Source: Bacillus sp. HNG
Lineage (GTDB): Bacteria > Bacillota > Bacilli > Bacillales > Bacillaceae_L
Assembly: GCF_003400205.1 (NCBI RefSeq)
Contig: NZ_QUQV01000018.1
Location: 1-59,125 of the forward strand
Reading direction: 5' to 3'
Length of the DNA stretch: 59,125 bases
In this document: positions 42,929 through 50,405 of the stretch, piece after piece
Layout: every line of letters begins with the position of its first letter
How positions within the stretch are numbered: position 1 is the stretch's first letter
The notes under the pieces: model-generated
Seen by the model: the letters and a program-made list of their open reading frames with translations, nothing else
Told to the model about the DNA's origin: nothing
The model's database searches: none
Program-made: the position numbers and the translations under genes

Positions 42929-44812
42929 TTATTGAATCCAAGCACCGCTACTGCCTAATCGAAATCCATCGATTGTCGTATTAGCAGCCATGCTTCCACT
43001 ACTGTGGAAGTAATACCAGTTACCGCCAATATACTTCCAGCCTGTTTGCATTGCACCGCCGCCTGATAGGTAATACCAATTAGCACCATCATAAAGCCAG
43101 CCGGTTTTCATCACACCACTACCATTCATGAAATACCAAGTACCATTAACTTTAGTCCAGCCTGTTTGCATATAACCATCTTGGTTATGATAATACCAAT
43201 TGGCACCATCATTTAACCAGCCAGTACTCATCACACCATCTTTTTTCATATAGTACCAATTTCCATTTTGATAATACCATTGGTTACTCATCATCTTACC
43301 ATCAGGCTTTAAATAATACCAAAGTCCTTTATCTTTAATCCAGCCTGTTTGCATGTAGCCATTTTGGTTATGATAATACCAAGCAACACCATCATGTACC
43401 CAGCCTGTGTTCATCGCACCATCTTTTTTCATATAGTACCAATTTCCATTTTGATAATACCATTGGTTACTCATCATCTTGCCATCAGGCTTAATATAGT
43501 ACCAAATACCTTTATCTAGTACCCAACCTGTTTGCATGGCTCCATCTGCATTAAAGTAGTACCAAGAACCTTTATCCCAGGCCCAGCCTTTTGCCATATA
43601 ACCATTCTGTTTCAAGTAATACCAGATGCCATTCCATGGAAGCCATCCTGTTACCATTTTTCCATTGGAATCAAAATAATAATATTCAGTACCTTCTTGG
43701 TACCAGCCTTTTTTCATGGCAAAGCCATTTGGATACGTAAAGGCATAGTACTGATCAATGAAGTTACCAATTTTGACAGCCCATGCTTCATCAGTTGCAT
43801 ATTGATGCCAGCCACCATTGTCATTTTTCATATTATCCAGGGTTGATTGATAAAATGGATAATTACGGTCAGTATCCCAACCTCGGATAATATAGTTTTC
43901 GCCAATCCAAATCGCACCAGCCACAATCCCTTCATGCGGATTGTTAAATGTGTATGCGCCTTGAGCAGGCTTGGAATCAATCGCACCAATTCCGTAATAA
44001 TTATATTTATTTTGAGAAATAGCCGATTTACCCCAACCAGTTTCGTGACCCGCGTGGGCCATTAAGTAAATGGCATTTAAGCCCGTCGTGTTTTGCGCTT
44101 CAATGAAGGAGGAACCCATTCCTGTCATAAGAGTGTTGCTTCCATTTGCTTTGGAAGCAATGAATGCATTTAGTTCCCCTGCAGTGATGTTGGCATACGT
44201 ATTTAAAGGAGCAAAAACAGAAAGCCAATTGGAAATTGTCCCGCTCTTTTCAAATTCATAGCGAATAATGTTGCTGCCGCGATTCACCCAATCGCTATCA
44301 ATATAATGAGCTCCCCAAATCCAGCCCACACTTCCATTTGCAGTCTGAACCTTATACCAATCTTTATATTGTTCAGTACTAATAAACTTAAAATCTAGTA
44401 CTTTTACTTTTGATTTTGAAGGTACTGTTGCAATGGTAGAAGCTTTCATATAAGGTTCGCTTTTTAGAGCACGTTCATCCTTTACCAACCAATCGTGACT
44501 GGTAGGATTTTGACTAAGGTAATCCTTTTGCACCCAGCCCTCCTGGCCATCTGTAGTACGAACTTTTACAGCATATTGATCCTCTTGAAGAATCGTAACC
44601 TGATTACCAAAATACAATTCTCCTAATCTCGTATAGCCTGGGTTATAATACGATAAGTGCTGACGATAATCCTTTAATTCATCGAGAGTTCGATAAAGAG
44701 GCAATTTCCCGGTTGCCACATAGGTTACATTCCCGTTCGCCAATGCAGTTTGACACAGGAACAATAGGGTTAATATACTTAAAAATAGAACGCGTAATGA
44801 AGCTTTCCCCAA
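42929..44812 (-). CDS. Choline-binding endo-beta-N-acetylglucosaminidase with SH3 domains
   Basis: Secreted 627-residue autolysin. Signal peptide (LRVLFLSILTLLFLCQTALA), two SH3-type domains (about 30-180; QDQYAVKVRTTDGQEGWVQK; PYMKASTIATVPSKSKVKVL), a glucosaminidase domain (about 195-365) with candidate catalytic Glu256 in LMAHAGHETGWGKSAIS, then about twelve choline-binding repeats to the C-terminus, ending MAANTTIDGFRLGSSGAWIQ. The plan resembles a LytD/LytB-type daughter-cell separation enzyme tethered to phosphocholine. It starts at TTG (44812) with AAAGGAG twelve bases before. Confidence 0.92.
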   Translation of the reverse strand: MGKASLRVLFLSILTLLFLCQTALANGNVTYVATGKLPLYRTLDELKDYRQHLSYYNPGYTRLGELYFGNQVTILQEDQYAVKVRTTDGQEGWVQKDYLSQNPTSHDWLVKDERALKSEPYMKASTIATVPSKSKVKVLDFKFISTEQYKDWYKVQTANGSVGWIWGAHYIDSDWVNRGSNIIRYEFEKSGTISNWLSVFAPLNTYANITAGELNAFIASKANGSNTLMTGMGSSFIEAQNTTGLNAIYLMAHAGHETGWGKSAISQNKYNYYGIGAIDSKPAQGAYTFNNPHEGIVAGAIWIGENYIIRGWDTDRNYPFYQSTLDNMKNDNGGWHQYATDEAWAVKIGNFIDQYYAFTYPNGFAMKKGWYQEGTEYYYFDSNGKMVTGWLPWNGIWYYLKQNGYMAKGWAWDKGSWYYFNADGAMQTGWVLDKGIWYYIKPDGKMMSNQWYYQNGNWYYMKKDGAMNTGWVHDGVAWYYHNQNGYMQTGWIKDKGLWYYLKPDGKMMSNQWYYQNGNWYYMKKDGVMSTGWLNDGANWYYHNQDGYMQTGWTKVNGTWYFMNGSGVMKTGWLYDGANWYYLSGGGAMQTGWKYIGGNWYYFHSSGSMAANTTIDGFRLGSSGAWIQ

Positions 44813-44987
44813 GTTAGATTACAACTCCTTTGAATCTAGTTTTTATAAGTATCTCTATAATTCTATTTCATATCATAACACAAATTTTGACAACGTCCGA
44901 TTATTTTTTCATACTTTCATAACAAAATTAGACACAAAATGCCGCTAAACTTTTTGACGATATCAAAATTTTTAAATACTCCAACAA

Positions 44988-45020
44988 CAAAAAAACGACC
45001 CAAATGGGTCGCTTTTTTTG
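44988..45020. terminator. mnaA terminator
   Basis: GCGACCC and GGGTCGT pair around ATTT, followed by a T run on the minus strand (and an A-rich mirror on the other strand). Confidence 0.9.
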
Positions 45021-46163
45021 TTAACTAAAATTTTCGGGCACTGTTTCACGTTTTCCAAAGTGGTACAGGATTGCTTCAACAATTCGTTTTGATGCCTTTC
45101 CGTCTCCATATGGATTGGAGGCCTTCGCCATTTTTTCATACTCATGCGGGTCTGTTAACAATTCCTTCGCTAACGAATAAATTGTTTCTTCATCGGTTCC
45201 AGCTAGTTTCAATGTTCCAGCTTCAATTCCTTCAGGACGTTCAGTTGTATCCCGAAGCACAAGTACGGGCACCCCTAATGAAGGTGCTTCCTCTTGAACA
45301 CCGCCTGAATCGGTCAGAATCAAACAAGCTTTTGATGCGAAGTTATGGAAATCCAGCACACCAAGTGGTTCGATTAATTGAATTCGCTCATCATTTCCTA
45401 AGATCTCATCGGCAAGTTCTCTAACAACAGGGTTCAAGTGTACAGGATAGACGACTTGCACATCGTCATGCTCGGTTACAATTCGCTTTATTGCTTTAAA
45501 CATATTTCGCATTGGCTCACCCAAATTCTCACGGCGGTGTGCTGTCACCAATAATAAGCGGTCATCGCCTACCCTATCAAGCACTGGATGAGAATAGCTT
45601 TCAGAAACGGTTGTGTTCAGTGCATCAATCGCAGTGTTTCCAGTAACAAATATAGTTTCTGCCTTTTTGTTTTCATTTAATAGATTGTTTTTGGATTGAA
45701 TAGTTGGTGAAAAATGCAAATCAGCGATAACGCCCGTGATCTGACGATTCACCTCTTCTGGGAATGGAGAATACTTATTCCACGTACGTAATCCCGCTTC
45801 AACATGTCCTACAGCAATTTGATTATAAAAGGCTGCCAAGCCAGCGACAAAGGTCGTTGTCGTATCTCCATGAACAAGAACTAAATCAGGCTTAACCTCT
45901 TTCATCACACGGTCTAATCCCTCAAGCGCACGGGTCGTTACATCTGTCAGTGTTTGCCTGTCCTGCATAATATTTAAATCATGGTCAGGCTTAATCTCAA
46001 AAATCTCTAATACTTGGTCTAGCATTTGGCGATGCTGAGCGGTAACAGTCACAATTGATTCTATTTCATCAGGATATTTATTTAACTCGAGTACAAGTGG
46101 AGCCATTTTAATCGCTTCTGGTCTCGTTCCAAAAATGGTCATTACTTTAATACGTTCAGTCAT
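45021..46163 (-). CDS. mnaA: UDP-N-acetylglucosamine 2-epimerase (non-hydrolysing)
   Basis: Converts UDP-GlcNAc to UDP-ManNAc, the donor for TagA. The 380-residue GT-B-fold enzyme has IFGTRPEAIKMAPLVLEL, TAQHRQMLDQ, HGDTTTTF, HVEAGLRTWNKYSPFPEE, AHRRENLG and DSGGVQEEAPSLGVPVL. TAGGTG precedes the ATG. It is transcribed alone, surrounded by choline-binding protein genes and some 20 kb from tagA. Confidence 0.97.
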   Translation of the reverse strand: MTERIKVMTIFGTRPEAIKMAPLVLELNKYPDEIESIVTVTAQHRQMLDQVLEIFEIKPDHDLNIMQDRQTLTDVTTRALEGLDRVMKEVKPDLVLVHGDTTTTFVAGLAAFYNQIAVGHVEAGLRTWNKYSPFPEEVNRQITGVIADLHFSPTIQSKNNLLNENKKAETIFVTGNTAIDALNTTVSESYSHPVLDRVGDDRLLLVTAHRRENLGEPMRNMFKAIKRIVTEHDDVQVVYPVHLNPVVRELADEILGNDERIQLIEPLGVLDFHNFASKACLILTDSGGVQEEAPSLGVPVLVLRDTTERPEGIEAGTLKLAGTDEETIYSLAKELLTDPHEYEKMAKASNPYGDGKASKRIVEAILYHFGKRETVPENFS

Positions 46164-46357
46164 AATTATTCACCTACATTGTTATATTCACCCCATTATA
46201 ACATTCTTGGACATAAAGAGAAACTTCCATCAGTAAAGCCATACTGAAGCCCTACAACCTTTTTACTATTTTTTACATATATGTTAAATGTATCATACAA
46301 CCAAGGCTCTCAAGAGTATAATAGACTTTGGAATCTATTAAAAGGAGGATTATTTTT

Positions 46358-47800
46358 TTGAGAAAGTTACTATTACTTACTAGTCTATTAATGGTATTTG
46401 CATTACTATTCCCAATTTCCGGAAAAGGGATAGTGGGATCCGCATCTGCTGCTTCAGCCGTCATTGAGGATCCAGTCCTTGAACTAGCAATTAAAAAACA
46501 ATTAAAGATTGAAGGTCGTGCTTTAACAAAAGATGATTTACTACAGCTGACTTCTTTAAGCTACAATGTCCAAACGAATGGAAAAATTTCTTCTCTAAAA
46601 GGGATTGAACACGCTACAAATTTAAAGTATTTATCGCTCCAAGGACACAATATTTCCAACCTTAAGCCTCTTTCAGGTTTAACAAATCTACAGGGTCTTT
46701 ACCTTGATAGGAATAATATTTCTGACCTAGCTGGTCTTGAAAATTTGTCAGAACTGCTCGCTTTATATATTAGTGAGAATCCAATTTCGGATCTTACTCC
46801 GTTAAAAAACCTAAATAAACTCGCTGGACTCGTAGCTGATGGTAATAAAATCTCAAACCTCGCACCACTATCCGGCTTACCGGCGTTAGAATTTTTGTCT
46901 CTTGATGGTAATCAGGTCCGCGATGTTTCACCACTAGCAAACGTACCTAAATTAGAAATGATGACCATTGCTTATAATCAAATAACATCAGTCAAACCGT
47001 TAAAAAATCATCCGTCGTTAAAATTTGCAATCTTTGACAATAACAAGATATCGTCAGTTGAACCATTTTTAACGATGCCTGTTCTAGAAGGTTTGGCGAT
47101 TGAAAACAACCCTTTGAATGCAAAGGCAGAGGAAATGATCGTGTATTTACTAGATTATAAACAAATCGATCTCTACTATTTAGCTGAGGACTTTGATAAA
47201 ACGATTCAAAAAGGCTGGAAAAACTTTGATGGTACCTGGTTCTTATATGATTCGTACGGAAAATCTATTTCAGGCTGGTCCAAGCAAGGTGCCTGGTATT
47301 ACTTGAATCCATCCTACTTTAACGCAATGACAACAGGATGGAAATTAATTGACGGTACATGGTACTATTTTAACTCAAACGGTGATTTACGTAATGGCTG
47401 GGTATTTTCAAACGGCACATGGTATTATATGACCGACCATGGAATGCATACCGGCTGGGTTTATGATGGTGGTTGGTATTATTTAAATAATGCGGGAGAA
47501 ATGCTGTCAAACACTTGGAAGCAAATTGATAGCAAATGGTATTACTTCACTTCAAATGGTCTAATAAAAACTGGCTGGTTCTTTGACGGAAGCACTTGGT
47601 ACTATTTAACTTCTAATGGAATGGCAAAAGGCTGGTTACTTGAGGGTAACACCTGGTACTATTTAGAGAATTGGGGTGGCATGGTTACTGGCTGGAGGCT
47701 AATCAGCGGCAACTGGTATTACTTCTATTCCAATGGTGTCATGGCTAAAAACACAACCATTGAAGGCTACAAACTCGGCGAAAGCGGAGCTATGCAATAA
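46358..47800 (+). CDS. Choline-binding leucine-rich-repeat protein
   Basis: Secreted 480-residue protein from TTG at 46358 (AAGGAGG eight bases before). A signal peptide (LLLTSLLMVFALLFPISGKG) is followed by about eight internalin-like 21-23-residue leucine-rich repeats (residues about 75-260; LKYLSLQGHNISNLKPLSGL type). About ten choline-binding repeats follow from residue 284, ending AKNTTIEGYKLGESGAMQ. There is no enzyme domain. It is probably a wall-docked binding or adhesion protein; the partner is unknown. Confidence 0.9.
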   Translation: MRKLLLLTSLLMVFALLFPISGKGIVGSASAASAVIEDPVLELAIKKQLKIEGRALTKDDLLQLTSLSYNVQTNGKISSLKGIEHATNLKYLSLQGHNISNLKPLSGLTNLQGLYLDRNNISDLAGLENLSELLALYISENPISDLTPLKNLNKLAGLVADGNKISNLAPLSGLPALEFLSLDGNQVRDVSPLANVPKLEMMTIAYNQITSVKPLKNHPSLKFAIFDNNKISSVEPFLTMPVLEGLAIENNPLNAKAEEMIVYLLDYKQIDLYYLAEDFDKTIQKGWKNFDGTWFLYDSYGKSISGWSKQGAWYYLNPSYFNAMTTGWKLIDGTWYYFNSNGDLRNGWVFSNGTWYYMTDHGMHTGWVYDGGWYYLNNAGEMLSNTWKQIDSKWYYFTSNGLIKTGWFFDGSTWYYLTSNGMAKGWLLEGNTWYYLENWGGMVTGWRLISGNWYYFYSNGVMAKNTTIEGYKLGESGAMQ

Positions 47801-47820
47801 CTTCATAATAAACACATACG

Positions 47821-48310
47821 AAAAGTCCTTCATAACCCTGATGAAGGACTTTTCCTTTCGAAATCAAAGTTGATTGGGTCTTCATAACCCCGATGAAGGA
47901 CTTTTTCCTTCGAAATCAAGGACGATTTGGTCTTCATAACCCCGATGAAGGACTTTTTCCTTCGAAATCAAGGACGATTTGGTCTTCATAACCCCGATGA
48001 AGGACTTTTTCCTTCGAAATCAAAGTCGATTGGGTCTTCATAACTCCGTTGAAGGACTTTTTCCTTCGAAATCAAGGACGATTGGGTCTTCATAACCCCG
48101 ATGAAGGACTTTTTCCTTCGAAATCAAAGTTGATTTGGTCTTCATAACCCCGTTGAAGGACTTTTTCCTTCGAAATCAAAGTTGATTGGGTCTTCATAAC
48201 CCCGATGAAGGACTTTTTACTTCGAAATCAAGGACGATTGGGTCTTAATAACCCCGATGAAGGGCTTTTCCCTTCGAAGTCAAGGACGATTGGGTCTTCA
48301 TTCCCCCGAC
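47821..48310. repeat. 52-bp tandem array derived from a terminator
   Basis: TTCATAAC or a close variant recurs at 47829, 47881, 47933, 47985, 48037, 48089, 48141, 48193, 48245 and (degenerate) 48297, an exact 52-bp period. The first copy is a good intrinsic terminator for the LRR gene: AAGTCCTTCAT and ATGAAGGACTT around AACCCTG, then TTTTCC. Later copies keep the hairpin core CTTCAT..ATGAAG and T run with spacer drift. It lies between convergent genes and encodes no supported ORF. Confidence 0.93.
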
Positions 48311-48332
48311 GAGAATGAATTGTCCTTCAACA

Positions 48333-48370
48333 TAAAAAAGGTGTAAAACACTTTCGTTTTACACCTTTTT
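48333..48370. terminator. Terminator of the second fusion gene
   Basis: AAAAAGGTGTAAAA and TTTTACACCTTTTT pair around a short loop; it works in both directions between the tandem array and the gene end. Confidence 0.92.
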
Positions 48371-48379
48371 GTAACATCC

Positions 48380-50248
48380 TTAGTTATGGATTCTCGCTTG
48401 GTCAAATAGCAAATTGATATTTTTGATTGCGCGGTTATAACGATCAATCCCATAGTTTCCGAATGTTACTCCTCTAGCTTCCTTGATAACCGTCCATGTG
48501 CTCCACAGGAAGTCCTGGAGAATTTTATGCATAAGAATGCGGAGCTTCTGTTCACTTGTTGGTTCCTGCTGTTCGAAATAGTATGACAGGAACAATTCCT
48601 CATCCTCTGGAGTAAAAGAACATTCCAATGAGTGAGAAGCTATATCCCACATTGGGTCATTCATTCCTGAGTATTCCCAGTCAATTAAGTACAGCTTGTC
48701 CTCTCCACTCTTCACTAAATTCTCAGGGGCAAGGTCAATATGACATGGTACAATTGGAACTTCCATTTTTGTGAACATTTCTTTTATTTTCATCACTTGT
48801 TTTTTTACTTCATGGTAATTTGGATAAAACTCTCCGTTTGCTTCAATCGCAAATTGTTCATACTCTTCTATCTTTTGAAAAACATCAAATTCATTTTTCA
48901 TCTTAACCCCTGAGTTGTGAAGGGTGCGTAGAATGTTGGTGGAATACAACATAATATCTTCACGTCTTGCCGTCTTTGGATTAAGTGCCTCTGCATTTGG
49001 AATGAGCGCGGAAATTTTCACTCCTGTTGCTTCATTAAAATATAGAAGCTCTGCATCGATTCCAAGTGAACTCGCCAGGCTTGAATTGTATTTTTCTTCA
49101 TATCTATTGATCATTTTTTCTGTACCTTCGCCAGGGGTACGTAAAACGTATTCCTTTTGATTGGATAGCTTCACCCGATAGCTCTTATTCGTCATCCCGC
49201 CAAATGGCTCGATACTAACAATCTCATTTGTATCAATCGACAATCCATTTGCGAAAAGACCCTTAATCGTATTTTTCGTAAACTCTGCTTCTTTCCGCCG
49301 CAAACGTGGAAAAGTTGTTTCGACAATACGCTCATAATGCTCTTTTATATCAATATCCGCCCAGACGAGATCATGAATTTTTATATGGCCGATATTATAT
49401 TGTCTAGCAACATCCAATAACAGATACTCATAATTCAAATAAGGATTTTTATTATCTTTATAAGCCTCCATCATTTTCGTAAAAACCTCATAAGATAGCT
49501 TACTAATTCCAACCATTTCGCCGTCAATTCGATTAAACTGGTGAATATCCTTCGAGATTTTGTAAAGATATCCGTCTCTTAATTCAACAAATGCCTCATC
49601 ACCAGAACCACTTTCCATTGTCAAAAGGATACAATCCCGGTTTGGGAATTCTATCAATTGTTTAAAGGCATCCTCCTCTATTAAGATATCATGTTCAATT
49701 AATAGGAAGTCTTCTGAAATAAATTCATATGCGCTTGCGAGGGACGCCATGGAGCCAGTCCATTTATATTTTTTATTCTCAGCAATGCAAACGTCATGGA
49801 CATCACGTAAAAAATCAAATGCTTCTTTTTTATAGCCGGTCACAAGCACAATTTTCTCAATGCCATATTTTCTTAGGTAGGTCAGATTCCGATTCAATAG
49901 GTTTTGCTCACCCAATGGAAGCAAGCTTACGGGAATGTCAAAATCCTTAGTTTGACCTGCAGCCAAAATAACTGCTTGTTTAATATCCAGCTTTGGTTCG
50001 ATATGAATATTAACCTTTTTATTCTGGTAGGACTCGATGCCTTGTGTTAAATATTTCAGCCCACTGTCCGTAAGAAAGTAATTGGTTTTTCGTCCGTGTT
50101 TTTTACTTATAAGATAACCTTTATTTATTAATTGATTTATAATGAAATTCACCTTTCCCGAGGAGATTTCACATAGTTCACCGATTCTCTTTTGACTAAG
50201 ATTAGACTGTTGATTAATGACCTCAAGGATTCTAAACTTGGAATCCAT
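48380..50248 (-). CDS. wHTH + nucleotidyltransferase + choline kinase fusion protein (copy 2)
   Basis: Full-length paralogue (622 residues) of the protein at 39156-41027 with the same three parts: winged helix (LSQKRIGELCEISSGKVNFI), nucleotidyltransferase-like domain (QAVILAAGQTKDFDIPVSLL, LLIEHDILIEEDAF) and choline-kinase domain (PFGGMTNKSYRVKL, CHIDLAPENLVKS near residue 505, LIDWEYSGMNDPMWDIASH). Like copy 1, the GxGxR and PK residues of the middle domain are altered. It is monocistronic, with no transporter beside it. ATG at 50248 has TAGGTG upstream. A division of labour between the two (for example regulator and enzyme, or different amino alcohols) is possible but not visible. Confidence 0.88.
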   Translation of the reverse strand: MDSKFRILEVINQQSNLSQKRIGELCEISSGKVNFIINQLINKGYLISKKHGRKTNYFLTDSGLKYLTQGIESYQNKKVNIHIEPKLDIKQAVILAAGQTKDFDIPVSLLPLGEQNLLNRNLTYLRKYGIEKIVLVTGYKKEAFDFLRDVHDVCIAENKKYKWTGSMASLASAYEFISEDFLLIEHDILIEEDAFKQLIEFPNRDCILLTMESGSGDEAFVELRDGYLYKISKDIHQFNRIDGEMVGISKLSYEVFTKMMEAYKDNKNPYLNYEYLLLDVARQYNIGHIKIHDLVWADIDIKEHYERIVETTFPRLRRKEAEFTKNTIKGLFANGLSIDTNEIVSIEPFGGMTNKSYRVKLSNQKEYVLRTPGEGTEKMINRYEEKYNSSLASSLGIDAELLYFNEATGVKISALIPNAEALNPKTARREDIMLYSTNILRTLHNSGVKMKNEFDVFQKIEEYEQFAIEANGEFYPNYHEVKKQVMKIKEMFTKMEVPIVPCHIDLAPENLVKSGEDKLYLIDWEYSGMNDPMWDIASHSLECSFTPEDEELFLSYYFEQQEPTSEQKLRILMHKILQDFLWSTWTVIKEARGVTFGNYGIDRYNRAIKNINLLFDQARIHN

Positions 50249-50278
50249 TTGAACACCTACTATCTATATATAATTCAT

Positions 50279-50293
50279 ATTCACTATTTGAAT
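50279..50293. promoter_or_regulatory. Candidate operator TTCA-N5-TGAA (second copy)
   Basis: ATTCACTATTTGAAT, a perfect inverted repeat 31 bp before the start codon. On the coding strand its TTCAAA could be a -35, with TATATA 16 nt further on as -10, so a bound protein would block RNA polymerase. It has the same half-sites and spacing as the site before the first fusion gene. Confidence 0.6.
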
Positions 50294-50365
50294 GTGTTAG
50301 CGTATTTATGTTATCAACAAAAATTACGATTGTAAAATCTTTTTTAAGACTTTGTAAAGAATGGA

Positions 50366-50393
50366 AAATTGGTGCCTCATAATGAGACACCAA
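50366..50393 (-). terminator. Terminator of the large glucosaminidase gene
   Basis: TTGGTGTCTCAT and ATGAGGCACCAA pair on the minus strand, followed by TTTTCC. Confidence 0.85.
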
Positions 50394-50405
50394 TTGGTTT
50401 AATTT

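Noticed and set aside
47821-48310. CRISPR array reading of the 52-bp repeats
   Set aside because: The whole 52-bp unit is conserved with no unique spacers, no cas genes are present, and the first unit is a normal terminator.
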